Assembly (NCBI RefSeq): GCF_029027965.1
Contig: NZ_CP119082.1
Span: 1,220,001 to 1,284,000 of the forward strand
DNA from: Paracoccus sp. S3-43
GTDB taxonomy: Bacteria > Pseudomonadota > Alphaproteobacteria > Rhodobacterales > Rhodobacteraceae
DNA length: 64,000 nucleotides
Reading direction: 5' to 3'
This document shows, in pieces, positions 35,632 through 46,442 of this stretch. Every line of letters starts with the position of its first letter. Within the stretch, counting starts at the first letter, position 1. A model generated the notes under the pieces. That model worked only from the letters and a program-made list of their open reading frames with translations. It had not been told where the DNA came from and made no database searches. A program made the position numbers and the translations under genes.

Positions 35632-36963
35632 ATGTCCCATTCCGCCGATCCCCGCCCGATGACCGCCCGCCGCAGCGGCCCCCTGCGGGGCGTGGCACAG
35701 GTGCCCGGCGACAAGTCGATCAGCCATCGCGCCCTGATCCTGGGCGCGCTGTCGGTGGGCGAGACGCGGATCACCGGCCTGCTGGAGGGCCAGGACGTGC
35801 TGGACACCGCCAGGGCGATGGCGGCCTTCGGCGCGCAGGTCGAGCGGCTGGGGACCGGCGAATGGTCGGTCCACGGCGTCGGCGTCGGCGGGTTTTCGGA
35901 ACCCGAAGGCGTGATCGACTGCGGCAATTCCGGGACCGGGGTGCGGCTGATCATGGGCGCGATGGCGACCACGCCGATCACCGCGACCTTCACCGGCGAT
36001 GCCAGCCTGTCGCGCCGCCCGATGGCGCGCGTGACCGACCCCCTGGCGCTGTTCGGCGCAGAGATCACCGCGCGCGAGGGCGGGCGGCTGCCCATCACCA
36101 TCCAGGGCGCGGCCGACCCGCTGCCGGTGCGGTATCGCACGCCGGTCGCCAGCGCGCAGATCAAGTCGGCGGTCCTGCTGGCGGGGCTGAACGTGCCGGG
36201 GGAAACCGTGGTGATCGAGGCGGAACCCACGCGCGACCACTCTGAACGGATGCTGGCCGGGTTCGGCGCGGAGATCCGCACCGAGATGACCGCCGAAGGC
36301 CATGTGATCACGCTGCAAGGCCGCCCGGACCTGCGCGCGCAGCCGGTCGCGGTGCCGCGCGATCCCTCAAGCGCGGCTTTCCCGGTGGCTGCGGCGCTGA
36401 TCGTGCCGGGGTCGGAGATCCGCGTTCCGGGCGTCAGCCGCAATCCCACGCGGGACGGGCTGTATGTCACCCTGCTGGAAATGGGTGCTGACATCGCCTT
36501 TGAAAATCTGCACGAGGAAGGAGGCGAGCCGGTGGCCGATCTGGTGGTCCGTCATGGCCCGCTGAAAGGCGTCACGGTGCCTGCCGAACGCGCGGCCAGC
36601 ATGATCGACGAATTTCCGATCCTGTCGGTCATCGCGGCCTTTGCCGAAGGCGCGACGGTCATGAACGGCGTGGCGGAACTGCGCGTCAAGGAAAGCGACC
36701 GGATCGACGCGATGGCGCGCGGGCTGGAGGCCAACGGCGTCCGGGTCGAGGAGACCAAGGACAGCATGACCGTTCACGGCATGGCGCGGGTGCCCGGCGG
36801 CGGCACGGCGGTCAGCCATCTGGATCACCGCATCGCCATGTCCTTCCTGGTCCTGGGGCTGGCAACCCAGGCGCCGGTTTCCGTGGATGACGGCTCGCCC
36901 ATCGCCACGTCCTTCCCGGATTTCCTGCCGCTGATGCAGGGGCTGGGCGCCGATCTGGGCTAG
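35632..36963 (+). CDS. aroA: 3-phosphoshikimate 1-carboxyvinyltransferase, class II
   Basis: A 443-residue EPSP synthase that joins shikimate-3-phosphate and PEP. Class II marks are [34 protein letters not shown] and [23 protein letters not shown] is the N-terminal PEP site. In CP4-type enzymes the glyphosate-site loop reads GNAATG; here it is GNSGTG, so glycine replaces the alanine linked to tolerance. A GTG at 35626 is an alternative start, but MSHSADP at 35632 is preferred. Confidence 0.96.
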   Translation: MSHSADPRPMTARRSGPLRGVAQVPGDKSISHRALILGALSVGETRITGLLEGQDVLDTARAMAAFGAQVERLGTGEWSVHGVGVGGFSEPEGVIDCGNSGTGVRLIMGAMATTPITATFTGDASLSRRPMARVTDPLALFGAEITAREGGRLPITIQGAADPLPVRYRTPVASAQIKSAVLLAGLNVPGETVVIEAEPTRDHSERMLAGFGAEIRTEMTAEGHVITLQGRPDLRAQPVAVPRDPSSAAFPVAAALIVPGSEIRVPGVSRNPTRDGLYVTLLEMGADIAFENLHEEGGEPVADLVVRHGPLKGVTVPAERAASMIDEFPILSVIAAFAEGATVMNGVAELRVKESDRIDAMARGLEANGVRVEETKDSMTVHGMARVPGGGTAVSHLDHRIAMSFLVLGLATQAPVSVDDGSPIATSFPDFLPLMQGLGADLG

Positions 36964-37340
36964 GCGTCGCGTTCGTCGAACTTGGCTTCGATATTGTTGC
37001 CGTCGGGGTCCAGCAAGAAGGCGGCATAATAGCCGGGGTGGTAGTCGCGCAGCCCCGGTGCGCCGTTGTCGGTGCCTCCTGCCTTCAGGCCGGCGGCGTG
37101 AAAGGCTTGGACCTCGGCCCGCGACCCCGCGCGGAACGCCAGGTGGATGCGGCTGGGCGGGGTATTGGCGTCGGCCTGGTCCAGATAGAACTCGTCCAAC
37201 TCCACCCAGTCGCGCCCCGCATGGGCGTCAGCGGCCCGGCCCAGGGCTTCGAAGATCGCCAGATAAAAGCTGCTGGCCCGGTCGAAATCGACGGCCCGCA
37301 GATGAATGTGGTCGATCAGCTGGGTCGGTTTTCGCGTCAT
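36960..37340 (-). CDS. VOC family (glyoxalase-like) protein
   Basis: A 126-residue protein of the vicinal oxygen chelate fold. It has [27 protein letters not shown], then [24 protein letters not shown], and ends [18 protein letters not shown]. The metal ligands expected are His in HIHL, His in IHLAF and Glu in NIEAK. The substrate cannot be told from sequence. Its end overlaps the aroA end by 4 bases on the opposite strand. Confidence 0.87.
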   Translation of the reverse strand: MTRKPTQLIDHIHLRAVDFDRASSFYLAIFEALGRAADAHAGRDWVELDEFYLDQADANTPPSRIHLAFRAGSRAEVQAFHAAGLKAGGTDNGAPGLRDYHPGYYAAFLLDPDGNNIEAKFDERDA

Positions 37341-37396
37341 CGGGGCACCTCCGCGACGGCAACGCAGAGGCGCCCTGCCGGTTCACGGAACTTTTG

Positions 37397-39292
37397 TTAG
37401 GTCACCGTCTGCGGATAGCCGACCGCGCGCAGGGCCACGGCGATCTCATCCAGGATCGCGGGGTCGTCGATGGTCGCCGGGGTCTTGAACGGCTCGCCAT
37501 CGGCGATCTTGACCATCGTCGCGCGCAGGATCTTGCCCGACCGGGTCTTGGGCAGGCGGTCCACCACGCAGGCGGTCTTGAAGGCCGCGACCGGGCCGAT
37601 CTGGTCGCGGACCATGCCCACGACCTCCTTGACGACCTGGGCGTCGGGCGTGTTCGTCCCTTTCTTCAGGCACAGCAGGCCCAGCGGCATCTGCCCCTTG
37701 AGGCTGTCTGCCACGCCGATCACCGCGCATTCGGCGACGGCGGGATGGGCGGACAGAACCTCCTCCATCGCGCCGGTGGACAGGCGGTGGCCCGCGACGT
37801 TGATCACGTCGTCGGTGCGCGCCATGACATACAGGTATCCGTCCTCGTCGATATAGCCCGCATCGCCGGTTTCATAATAGCCGGGGAAATGCGACAGATA
37901 GGATTTCCTGAACCGATCCTCGGCCTTCCACAGGGTCGGCAGGGTGCCCGGCGGCAGCGGCAGCGTGATCGCCACCGCGCCCAGCGTCCCGGCCGGAACC
38001 GGGTGGCCCGCCTCGTCCAGAACCTGCACGTCATAACCGGGCAGCGCGACCGAGGGGCTGCCGTGCTTGACCGGCAGAAGCTCGATCCCCACCGGGTTGG
38101 CGACGATGGGCCAGCCGGTTTCGGTCTGCCACCAGTGGTCGATCACCGGGACGCCCAGCTTTTCCTCGGCCCATTGGATCGTGTCGGGATCGGCGCGTTC
38201 ACCGGCCAGATACAGCGTCTTGAAATGGCGCAGGTTGTAGTCGCCGATCAGCTTGCCCTCGGGATCTTCCCGCCGGATGGCGCGGATCGCGGTGGGGGCG
38301 CTGAAGACGCTTTTGACCCGATGGTTCTGGATCACCCGCCAATAGGCGGCGGCGTCGGGGGTGCCGACCGGCTTGCCTTCGAACACGATGGTGGTGGCGC
38401 CGACCGTCAGCGGGCCATAGCAGATATAGCTGTGGCCGACGACCCAGCCCACATCGGACGCGGCCCAGAACACATCGCCCGCCTGAATGTCGTAGATGTT
38501 CTTCATCGTCCAGGCCAGCGCGACCAGATGACCGCCCGTATGGCGCACCACGCCCTTGGGCTGGCCCGTGGTCCCCGAAGTATAGAGGACATAGGCCGGA
38601 TGGTTGCCCTCGACCGGGACGCATTCGGCGAGTTCGACCCCATACTGGAAGCTGTGCCAGGCCACGTCGCGGCCGGGGGTCAGTTCGGCAACCTCTTGTT
38701 CTCGCTGGAAGATCACGCAGAAATCGGGCTTGTAAATGGCTTCCTCGATGGCGCGGTCCAAAAGCGGCTTGTAATGGACGACCCGGCCCGGCTCGACCCC
38801 GCAAGAGGCCGCGATGATCGCCTTGGGGGTGGCGTCGTTGATGCGCACCGCCAGTTCATGCGCGGCAAATCCGCCGAAGACGACCGAATGGATCGCGCCC
38901 AGCCGCGCGCAGGCCAGCATCGCCTCCAGCGCCTCGGGGACCATCGGCATGTAGATGATGACCCGGTCGCCCTTTTCGATGCCCTTGGCGCGCAGCGCGC
39001 CCGCGAGGCTGGCGACCCGGTCGCGCAATTCGCGATAGGTGATGCCGCGATAGGACCGGGTGATCGGGCTGTCGTGGATGATCGCGATCTGGTCGCCGCG
39101 CCCGGCCTCGACATGGCGGTCCACGGCGTTCCAGCAGGCGTTAAGGCTGCCGTCCGCGAACCATTCCCCCGCCGGTCCCTGGTCGAAGAAGGCGCGGCTG
39201 GGCGGGCGGTCCCAGTCGATCTTTCCGGCGGCCTCCATCCAGAATGCTTCGGGATCCGCCTGCCAGGCGGCATAGGTGTCGCGATACGACAT
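37397..39292 (-). CDS. prpE: Propionyl-CoA synthetase
   Basis: A 631-residue AMP-forming acyl-CoA ligase. It has YVLYTSGTTGQPKGVVRHTGGH (P-loop), HWWQTETGWPI and YYETGDAGYIDEDGYLYVMARTDDVINVAGHRLSTG, and ends with KTRSGKILRATM, whose Lys is the catalytic and acetylatable residue. The VVRHTGGHLVAL context is typical of PrpE rather than Acs. It activates propionate for the methylcitrate or methylmalonyl route. Sites of the TTTGCAAA type lie upstream. Confidence 0.9.
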   Translation of the reverse strand: MSYRDTYAAWQADPEAFWMEAAGKIDWDRPPSRAFFDQGPAGEWFADGSLNACWNAVDRHVEAGRGDQIAIIHDSPITRSYRGITYRELRDRVASLAGALRAKGIEKGDRVIIYMPMVPEALEAMLACARLGAIHSVVFGGFAAHELAVRINDATPKAIIAASCGVEPGRVVHYKPLLDRAIEEAIYKPDFCVIFQREQEVAELTPGRDVAWHSFQYGVELAECVPVEGNHPAYVLYTSGTTGQPKGVVRHTGGHLVALAWTMKNIYDIQAGDVFWAASDVGWVVGHSYICYGPLTVGATTIVFEGKPVGTPDAAAYWRVIQNHRVKSVFSAPTAIRAIRREDPEGKLIGDYNLRHFKTLYLAGERADPDTIQWAEEKLGVPVIDHWWQTETGWPIVANPVGIELLPVKHGSPSVALPGYDVQVLDEAGHPVPAGTLGAVAITLPLPPGTLPTLWKAEDRFRKSYLSHFPGYYETGDAGYIDEDGYLYVMARTDDVINVAGHRLSTGAMEEVLSAHPAVAECAVIGVADSLKGQMPLGLLCLKKGTNTPDAQVVKEVVGMVRDQIGPVAAFKTACVVDRLPKTRSGKILRATMVKIADGEPFKTPATIDDPAILDEIAVALRAVGYPQTVT

Positions 39293-39408
39293 GATGGTGT
39301 CTCCTCACTCCTGCCGTTTGTTACGCAGCGGACTGGGGGGCGCGCAACGATGTTAGCGGAACAGGTCGGGGCCGCGCGGCAAATTGTAGCAAATATCCGG
39401 CGGATTCC

Positions 39409-39464
39409 TTTGCAAACCGAAAACGCCTGCAAAATGGGCCATGCGGGGGCGCTGACTTTGCAAA
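39409..39464. promoter_or_regulatory. TTTGCAAA boxes upstream of prpE
   Basis: TTTGCAAA occurs at 39409-39416 and 39457-39464, with a related CTGCAAAA at 39427-39434. They lie 117-172 bases before the prpE start, in the gap between prpE and maeB. The octamer matches the known site of RamB/PccR-type short-chain acyl-CoA regulators, which control propionate genes in actinobacteria and Rhodobacter; the link here is inference. Confidence 0.6.
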
Positions 39465-39525
39465 TGCAGCCATGCGGAAGCAGCGCCGCCCGGGCGATCA
39501 TCAGCCGAATCGCCCGGCCTTTGGC

Positions 39526-41805
39526 TTAACTGTAATGGGCGACCGGGGTTCCGGCCAAGGCGCTCATGTTCAGCAGGCCGCGGACGGTGATCGAGGGGGT
39601 GACGATATGCGCGCGGTTGCCCATGCCCATCAGGATCGGCCCGACCTCCAGCCCGTTGGCGCGCATCTTCAGCGCGTTGCGCACGCCGGACGCCGCGTCG
39701 GTGCCGGGGAAGACCAGCACGTTCGCCACCCCTTCCAGCCGGGACTCGGGAAAGATCCGCTCTCTCAACTCGGGATCCAGGGCCGCGTCGACATGCATTT
39801 CGCCGTCATACATGAAGTCCGGCTTGCGCGCGTCCAGCAGCGCCAGCGCCTCTCGCATCTTGCGGCCGGTATAGCTGTCCAGATTGCCGAATTGCGAATG
39901 GCAGCACAGCGCGATCTTGGGCGTCAGGCCGAAGCGGCGGACGTGGCGCGCGGCGCCGATCACCGTCTCCATCACCTGCGAGGGCGTCGGATCGTTGTGG
40001 CATTGCGTGTCGGCGATGAACAGCGGGCCGTCCTCCAGGATGATCATCGACAGTGCGCCGACCGGCGACAACCCGTCGCGGGCCAGGATTTCCCGGATAT
40101 AGCGCAGGTGCCAGGTATATTGGCCGAAGGTGCCGCAGATCAGGCTGTCGGACTCGCCGCGGTGGACCATGACGGCGCCGATGGCGGTGGTGTTGGTGCG
40201 CATGATCGCGCGGGCGATGTCGGGGCTGACGCCGCGCCGGGCCATCAGATGGTGATAGGTTTCCCAGTAATCGCGATAGCGGGGGTCGTTTTCGGGGTTC
40301 ACGATCTCGAAATCGCGTTCGGGGCGGATCGGCAGGCCCGCGCGTTCGCAGCGCGTGGCCACGACCTCGGGGCGGCCGATCAGGATCGGCAGGTCGGTCG
40401 TTTCCTCCAGCATGGCGTTGGCGGCGCGCAGGACGCGTTCATCCTCGCCCTCGGCAAAGACGATGCGGCGGTCGGCGGCGCGCGAGGCCTCGAAGACCGG
40501 GCGCATGATCAGGGCCGACCGGAAGACCGAGCTGTCCAGCTTGCGCTTGTAGGCGTCCAGATCCTCCAGCGGGCGGGTGGCGACGCCGCTTTCCATCGCG
40601 GCGCGGGCCACGGCGGAACTGACGATGCCGACCAGGCGCGGGTCGAAGGGCTTGGGGATCAGGTAATCCGCGCCGAAGGTCAGCGTCTCGCCCCGATAGG
40701 CGGCGGCGGCCTCGGCGGCGGTGGTGGTCCGGGCCAGCTTGGCGATGCCGTCGATGCAGGCCAGCTCCATGTCCGCGTTGATGGTGGTCGCGCCCACGTC
40801 AAGCGCGCCGCGGAAGATGAAGGGGAAGCACAGGACGTTGTTGACCTGGTTCGGGAAATCGCTGCGCCCGGTGGCGATGATCGCGTCGGGGGCGACGGCG
40901 CGGGCGTCGTCGGGCAGGATTTCCGGGGTCGGGTTCGCCAGCGCGAAGATGACCGGGCGGCGGGACATCCTGCCCACCATCTCGGGCTTCAGGACGCCGG
41001 GGCCCGACAGGCCCAGGAACAGGTCGGCGCCCTCGATCACCTCGGCCAGGGTGCGGGCGTCGGTGTCCTGGGCGAAGGCGGCCTTCTGGGCGGTCATGTC
41101 CTCGACCCGGCCCTTGTAGACCAGGCCGTGGATGTCGCACAGCCAGACGTTTTCCCGCTTGACGCCCAGCTTCAGCAGCATGTTGAGACAGGCGATCCCC
41201 GCCGCCCCGCCGCCGGTCGAGACGATCTTGATGTCGGAAAACCGCTTGCCCGCGACATGCAGCGCGTTGGTCGCCGCCGCGCCCACGACGATCGCGGTGC
41301 CGTGCTGGTCGTCGTGAAAGACCGGGATGTTCATGCGTTCGCGGCACAGCTTTTCGACGATGAAGCAGTCGGGCGCCTTGATGTCTTCCAGGTTGATCGC
41401 GCCGAAGGTGGGTTCCAGCGCGCAGACGATATCGGCCAGCTTTTCGGGATCGGATTCGTTCACCTCGATATCGAAGCAGTCGATATTGGCGAATTTCTTG
41501 AACAGGACGGCCTTGCCCTCCATCACCGGCTTCGATGCCGCCGCGCCGATATTGCCCAGGCCCAGCACGGCCGTGCCGTTCGACACCACCGCGACCAGGT
41601 TCGCGCGCGAGGTATAGCGGCTGGCCGTGGCGGGATCGGCCTTGATCTCCAGACAGGCCTCGGCCACGCCGGGGGAATAGGCGCGGGACAGGTCGCGGCC
41701 GTTCGCCAGGGGCTTGGTGGCGCGGATCTCCAGCTTACCCGGACGCGGGAATTCGTGATAATCCAGTGCCTCTTGCCGGGCGTTGTCCTGCCTGCGTTCG
41801 TCCAT
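39526..41805 (-). CDS. maeB: NADP-dependent malic enzyme with phosphotransacetylase-like domain
   Basis: A 759-residue fusion. Residues ~1-430 are malic enzyme ([62 protein letters not shown]), which makes pyruvate from malate. Residues ~430-759 are a phosphate acetyltransferase-like domain that is regulatory in this family ([38 protein letters not shown]). It is complete and alone, with a start at MDERRQDN. Confidence 0.95.
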   Translation of the reverse strand: MDERRQDNARQEALDYHEFPRPGKLEIRATKPLANGRDLSRAYSPGVAEACLEIKADPATASRYTSRANLVAVVSNGTAVLGLGNIGAAASKPVMEGKAVLFKKFANIDCFDIEVNESDPEKLADIVCALEPTFGAINLEDIKAPDCFIVEKLCRERMNIPVFHDDQHGTAIVVGAAATNALHVAGKRFSDIKIVSTGGGAAGIACLNMLLKLGVKRENVWLCDIHGLVYKGRVEDMTAQKAAFAQDTDARTLAEVIEGADLFLGLSGPGVLKPEMVGRMSRRPVIFALANPTPEILPDDARAVAPDAIIATGRSDFPNQVNNVLCFPFIFRGALDVGATTINADMELACIDGIAKLARTTTAAEAAAAYRGETLTFGADYLIPKPFDPRLVGIVSSAVARAAMESGVATRPLEDLDAYKRKLDSSVFRSALIMRPVFEASRAADRRIVFAEGEDERVLRAANAMLEETTDLPILIGRPEVVATRCERAGLPIRPERDFEIVNPENDPRYRDYWETYHHLMARRGVSPDIARAIMRTNTTAIGAVMVHRGESDSLICGTFGQYTWHLRYIREILARDGLSPVGALSMIILEDGPLFIADTQCHNDPTPSQVMETVIGAARHVRRFGLTPKIALCCHSQFGNLDSYTGRKMREALALLDARKPDFMYDGEMHVDAALDPELRERIFPESRLEGVANVLVFPGTDAASGVRNALKMRANGLEVGPILMGMGNRAHIVTPSITVRGLLNMSALAGTPVAHYS

Positions 41806-41930
41806 CTCGGCCCCCTTGGTCGCAAATTGGTTGAGCGTTAAACCATTTCCGGAACGGGGAACAGGCGGCTTCGTCTTGCGTTAGCGGAAACCCTGCGCGA
41901 AACTGCGCAACGAATGGTGAGGATGCCCCC

Positions 41931-42326
41931 ATGTCGCTGTTGGATGCCGCGCGCGCAGTCCGGGAAATGGCCTATGCGCCCTATTCGCGCTTCAAGGTCG
42001 GCGCGGCCATTCGCGGCAGGTCGGGCGCGATCTATCGCGGCTGCAATGTCGAGAACGTCGCCTATCCCGAAGGCACCTGCGCCGAGGCCGGGGCCATCGC
42101 CGCGATGGTCGCCGCCGGAGAGACGGAACTGATCGAGGTCGCGGTGATCGCCGACAGCCCCGCGCCGGTGCCCCCCTGCGGCGGCTGCCGCCAGAAGCTG
42201 GCCGAATTCGCCCGCGCCGACACGCCGGTCCTGCTGGCCACGACCGAGGGCGCGACGCTGGCCACCACGGTGGGCGAATTGCTGCCGGGCCGGTTCGACG
42301 TCGGGCATATGGCCAAGGCGGAATGA
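41931..42326 (+). CDS. cdd: Cytidine deaminase
   Basis: A 131-residue enzyme. Zinc ligands are C50 in EGTCAEAGAI, with catalytic Glu52, and C83/C86 in PPCGGCRQ. It deaminates cytidine and deoxycytidine to uridines. It is the first gene of cdd-deoA-deoB-add-upp; its stop overlaps the deoA ATG. Confidence 0.95.
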   Translation: MSLLDAARAVREMAYAPYSRFKVGAAIRGRSGAIYRGCNVENVAYPEGTCAEAGAIAAMVAAGETELIEVAVIADSPAPVPPCGGCRQKLAEFARADTPVLLATTEGATLATTVGELLPGRFDVGHMAKAE

Positions 42327-43606
42327 CCGACCCGCGCCCCGTCATCGCCGCGATCCGCGATGGCCGTGGTCTGGACGGCCCAGGCGCGGCGCTGATCGCG
42401 CAGGGCCTCGCGAACGGGTCGATCGGCGACGCGCAGGCGGGCGCCTTCGCGATGGCGGTTCTGCTGAAGGGCACGGGCGTCAAGGGGCGTGTCGCGCTGA
42501 CGCGGGCGATGCGCGATTCGGGCCATGTGCTGCACTGGGATCTGCCGGGGCCGGTGGTGGACAAGCATTCGACCGGCGGCATCGGCGACACGGTCAGCCT
42601 GGTGCTGGCCCCCCTGCTGGCGGCGCGGGGAATGTTCGTGCCGATGATCTCGGGCCGGGGGCTCGGCCATACCGGCGGCACGCTGGACAAGCTGGAGGCG
42701 ATCCCCGGCTATCGCTGCGACCAGTCCGAGGATGACTTCCGTCGCATCACCCGCAGCGTGGGCTGCGCCATCGTCGCGGCCAGCGGTGATTTCGCCCCCG
42801 CCGACCGCAGGCTGTATGCGATCCGCGACGAATCGGCGACGGTGGAATCGGTCGACCTGATCACGGCCTCGATCCTGTCCAAGAAGCTGGCGGCCGGGTT
42901 GCAGGCGCTTGTGCTGGATGTGAAGGCGGGGTCAGGGGCGTTCTTGCGCAACTCCGAATCCTCGCGGCGGCTGGCGCAGGCCCTGGTGGAAACCGCGAAT
43001 GGCGCGGGCTGCGCGACATCGGCGCTGATCACCGACATGGACCAGCCGCTGGCCCGCAGCGCGGGCAACGCGCTTGAGGTGGCCGAGGCGATCCGTGTGC
43101 TGCGCGGCGAACCCGGCGCGCTGCGCGACCTGACGCTGGCGCTTGCGTCCGAGGTTCTGCGGCTGGCGGGGCAGGGGGATGCCGGGCTGTCGGACCTGCT
43201 GGACGGCGGCGCTGCGGCGGAAATCTTCGGCCGCATGGTCGCCGCGCAGGGCGGCCCCGCCGATCTGCTGGACCGCCCCGACGCGCATCTGGTCGCCGCC
43301 CCCGTCATCCGCTCCGTGCCCGCGCCCGAGGGGCGGATCGCGCGGATCGACGTGACCGCCCTTGGCCATGCGGTCGTGGCGCTTGGCGGCGGCCGGGTCC
43401 GCGCGGGCGAGGCGGTGGACCCCCGCGTCGGCCTGTCGATGCTGGCGAAACTGGGCGAGGAAGTCGGCCCCGGACGCCCGCTGGCCCTGATCCACGCCGC
43501 CGACGACACCGCGGCCGAGGTCGCCGTCGCCGCCGTCACCGCCGCCTATCGCCTGGGCGAGGGCGGCGAACCCGGCCCCCTGGTGCGCCAACGGATCGCG
43601 TCGTGA
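42323..43606 (+). CDS. deoA: Thymidine phosphorylase
   Basis: A 427-residue nucleoside phosphorylase. It has VDKHSTGGIGDTVSL (phosphate loop), FVPMISGRGLGHTGGTLDKLEAIPGYR, and AITASILSKKLAAGL-like LITASILSKKLAAGLQALVLDVKAG. It splits thymidine or deoxyuridine, releasing deoxyribose-1-phosphate for DeoB. It overlaps both neighbours by 4 bases. Confidence 0.95.
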   Translation: MTDPRPVIAAIRDGRGLDGPGAALIAQGLANGSIGDAQAGAFAMAVLLKGTGVKGRVALTRAMRDSGHVLHWDLPGPVVDKHSTGGIGDTVSLVLAPLLAARGMFVPMISGRGLGHTGGTLDKLEAIPGYRCDQSEDDFRRITRSVGCAIVAASGDFAPADRRLYAIRDESATVESVDLITASILSKKLAAGLQALVLDVKAGSGAFLRNSESSRRLAQALVETANGAGCATSALITDMDQPLARSAGNALEVAEAIRVLRGEPGALRDLTLALASEVLRLAGQGDAGLSDLLDGGAAAEIFGRMVAAQGGPADLLDRPDAHLVAAPVIRSVPAPEGRIARIDVTALGHAVVALGGGRVRAGEAVDPRVGLSMLAKLGEEVGPGRPLALIHAADDTAAEVAVAAVTAAYRLGEGGEPGPLVRQRIAS

Positions 43607-44790
43607 CCGACAGGCGGGCCTTCCTGATCGTCATGGACAGCGTCGGCATCGGCGGCGCGCCGGATGCGGACCAGTTCTTCAACGGCCACCTGCCCGATAC
43701 CGGCGCGAACACCCTGGGCCATATCGCCCAGGCGCAGGCGCTGCACATGCCGACCCTTGCGCGGCTGGGCCTTGGCGCGGCGGTGCGGCTGGCCTCTGGG
43801 CAGGACGCGCCCGGCCTGATGGTTCCGCCGCAGGGGCTGTGGGGGGCCGCGACCGAGATCTCTCGCGGCAAGGATACGCCCTCGGGCCATTGGGAAATCG
43901 CCGGCGTGCCGGTGCCCTGGGACTGGCACTATTTCCCCGATACCGCTCCGGCCTTTCCGCCCGACGTCACCGCGCGAATCTGCGAACTGGCGGGAACAGA
44001 CGGCATCCTTGCCAATCGCCACGCCTCGGGCACCCAGGTGATCGAGGATTTCGGGGCCGAGCATATCCGCACCGGCTGGCCGATCTGCTATACCTCGGTG
44101 GACAGCGTGTTGCAGATCGCCGCGCATGAGGAGCATTTCGGCCTGGACCGGCTGATCGGGGTGTGCCGGTCGCTGGCGCCGATGCTGCACGCGATGCGCG
44201 TCGGCCGGGTGATCGCCCGGCCCTTCCTGGGCGAGGCGCCGGGCCGCTTCCGCCGCACCGGCAACCGCCGCGACTTCGCCATCGCCCCGCCGGGCCGCAC
44301 GATCCTAGACATCGCCCAGGACAAGGGCCGCGTCACCCATGCCATCGGCAAGATCGGCGACATCTTCAGCCATCGCGGCATCATCCATCTGCACAAGGGC
44401 AAATCGGACGCCGATCTGGCCCAACACCTGATCCGCCTGGGACGCGAGGCCGAACCGGGCAGCCTGACCTTCGCCAATTTCGTCGAATTCGACACGAATT
44501 TCGGCCACCGCCGCGACATTCCCGGCTATGCCGCGCAACTGGAATGGTTCGACGGGGTGGCGGGCCGGTTCCTGGCGACGCTGCGCCCCGGCGATCTGGC
44601 GATCTTCACCGCCGATCACGGCAACGATCCGTCCTGGCCCGGCACCGACCATACCCGCGAACGGGTGGCGGTCCTGGGTCACGGGGTCGGGACGCGCCCC
44701 GTAGGGGTGGTGGGCTTCAGCGACATCGGCGCCTCGGTCCTGGCGCATCTGGGCCTGCCGCCGCCCGATCATGGAAGGTCGTTTCTGTGA
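43603..44790 (+). CDS. deoB: Phosphopentomutase
   Basis: A 395-residue alkaline-phosphatase-fold mutase. It has AFLIVMDSVGIGGAPDADQF, SRGKDTPSGHWEIAGVP (the Thr nucleophile), and IFTADHGNDPSWPGTDHTRE. It moves the phosphate of (deoxy)ribose-1-phosphate to position 5. The start is a GTG inside the deoA stop. Confidence 0.95.
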   Translation: MTDRRAFLIVMDSVGIGGAPDADQFFNGHLPDTGANTLGHIAQAQALHMPTLARLGLGAAVRLASGQDAPGLMVPPQGLWGAATEISRGKDTPSGHWEIAGVPVPWDWHYFPDTAPAFPPDVTARICELAGTDGILANRHASGTQVIEDFGAEHIRTGWPICYTSVDSVLQIAAHEEHFGLDRLIGVCRSLAPMLHAMRVGRVIARPFLGEAPGRFRRTGNRRDFAIAPPGRTILDIAQDKGRVTHAIGKIGDIFSHRGIIHLHKGKSDADLAQHLIRLGREAEPGSLTFANFVEFDTNFGHRRDIPGYAAQLEWFDGVAGRFLATLRPGDLAIFTADHGNDPSWPGTDHTRERVAVLGHGVGTRPVGVVGFSDIGASVLAHLGLPPPDHGRSFL

Positions 44791-45746
44791 AGAAGATCGA
44801 ATTGCACCTACACCTGGAAGGGGCCGCGCCGCCCGGATTCATCCGGGGTCTGGCCGCCGAGAAATTTGCCGATCTGACCGGCCTGTTCGACGCGCAAGGC
44901 CATTATGCCTATGAGGGCTTCGACGGCTTCCTGCGCTGCTACCAGGCCGCGACCAGCGTTCTGCAAACCCCGCGGGATTACGCCCGCCTGCTGGCCGAGG
45001 TGCTGGAGCGGTCCGCCGAACAGGGCGTCATCTATACCGAACTGTTCGTCTCGCCCGAATTCTGCGGCGGGGCCGACCTGTCCGCCTGGCGCGACTATCT
45101 GGCGGCGATGACCGAAACCGCCGACAAGGCCCGCTTGGACGGCATCGACAGCCGCGCCATCCTGACCGCGATTCGCCATTTCGGCCCGGACCGTGCCCGG
45201 AAAACCGCGCTCTGCGCGGCGGAAACGGCGGGCGGCTGGGTCACCGGCTTCGGCATGGGCGGGGCCGAGGGTGCGGGCCGCGCCACCGATTACGCCTGGT
45301 CCTTCGACTGCGCGCGCGAGGCCGGGCTGGGTCTGACCTGCCACGCGGGTGAATGGGGCGGGCCGGACAGCATCCGCGAGGCCCTGGCGCTCGGCTGCAC
45401 CCGAATCGGCCACGGCATCCGCGCCATCGAGGACGCGGCGCTTGTCCGTGATCTGGCCGACAAGGCGGTGACGCTGGAGGTCTGCCCCGGATCGAATGTC
45501 GCGCTTGGGCTGTTCCCCGACTGGCCCGCCCATCCCATCGCCCGGCTGGCCGACGCGGGGGTGCGCGTCACCGTCTCGACCGACGATCCGCCGTTCTTTC
45601 ACACGACGATGCGTCACGAATACGACCGGCTTGCCGACGCCTTCGGTTGGGGCGATACGGACTTCGCGCAGATCAACCGATGGGCCGCCGAGGCCGCCTT
45701 TTGCGACCCCGCGACCCGCGACCGGCTTTTGAAGGAGTTTCCGTGA
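44787..45746 (+). CDS. add: Adenosine deaminase
   Basis: A 319-residue metal-dependent deaminase. Its start [12 protein letters not shown] puts zinc ligands at His7 and His9. [16 protein letters not shown] and STDDPPFF carry the other ligands and catalytic residues. The start is a GTG overlapping the deoB stop, with a GGAAGG site; the long upstream open frame is a shadow of deoB. It makes inosine from adenosine, although adenine as substrate cannot be excluded. Confidence 0.9.
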   Translation: MKKIELHLHLEGAAPPGFIRGLAAEKFADLTGLFDAQGHYAYEGFDGFLRCYQAATSVLQTPRDYARLLAEVLERSAEQGVIYTELFVSPEFCGGADLSAWRDYLAAMTETADKARLDGIDSRAILTAIRHFGPDRARKTALCAAETAGGWVTGFGMGGAEGAGRATDYAWSFDCAREAGLGLTCHAGEWGGPDSIREALALGCTRIGHGIRAIEDAALVRDLADKAVTLEVCPGSNVALGLFPDWPAHPIARLADAGVRVTVSTDDPPFFHTTMRHEYDRLADAFGWGDTDFAQINRWAAEAAFCDPATRDRLLKEFP

Positions 45747-46375
45747 CCCAGCACCTGACCCTCATCGACCACCCGCTGGTCCAGCACAAGCTGACGATCA
45801 TGCGCCAGAAGGACGTATCGACCGCCGGCTTCCGCCGCCTGCTGCGGGAAATCAGCCTGCTGCTGGCCTATGAGGTGACGCGCGAACTGGAACTGACCAC
45901 CACGCGGATCGAGACCCCCCTGTGCGAGATGGACGCGCCCACGCTGGAGGGCAAGAAGCTGGCGCTGATCTCGATCCTGCGGGCGGGAAACGGGCTTCTG
46001 GATGGCATCTTGGAGATGATTCCCGGCGCGCGGGTGGGCTTCGTGGGCCTTTACCGCGACCCCGAAACCCTGCTGCCGGTCGAATATTACTGCAAGGTTC
46101 CCAAAGAGTTGAACGTGCGGCTGACGATCGTCGTCGACCCGATGCTGGCGACCGGCAATTCGTCCGTCGCGGCCATCGACATGCTCAAGGCGCGGGGCGC
46201 CACGAACCTGCGCTTCCTGTGCCTGCTGGCCGCGCCCGAGGGGGTGGAACGGATGCGCCAGGCCCATCCCGACGTGCCGATCTTCACCGCCGCGCTGGAC
46301 GAACGGCTGGACGATCACGGCTATATCGTGCCGGGCCTGGGCGATGCCGGCGACCGGATGTTCGGCACGAAATAG
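45743..46375 (+). CDS. upp: Uracil phosphoribosyltransferase
   Basis: A 210-residue phosphoribosyltransferase converting uracil and PRPP to UMP. It has [29 protein letters not shown] and the PRPP loop [19 protein letters not shown], and ends [17 protein letters not shown]. The GTG start overlaps the add stop, with AAGGAG upstream. It is the last gene of the salvage operon. Confidence 0.96.
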   Translation: MTQHLTLIDHPLVQHKLTIMRQKDVSTAGFRRLLREISLLLAYEVTRELELTTTRIETPLCEMDAPTLEGKKLALISILRAGNGLLDGILEMIPGARVGFVGLYRDPETLLPVEYYCKVPKELNVRLTIVVDPMLATGNSSVAAIDMLKARGATNLRFLCLLAAPEGVERMRQAHPDVPIFTAALDERLDDHGYIVPGLGDAGDRMFGTK

Positions 46376-46442
46376 CCGCGTTAACCCCAGGTTCACGCAT
46401 TGTGCCTATCCCTGAGTCACGAAATCGAATCGCGGGTGGCGG

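Noticed and set aside
37058..39529. 823-codon plus-strand open frame
   Set aside because: Antisense to prpE; composition is that of a shadow frame with no domain.
39472..41841. 789-codon plus-strand open frame
   Set aside because: Antisense to maeB, which is complete and well recognised.
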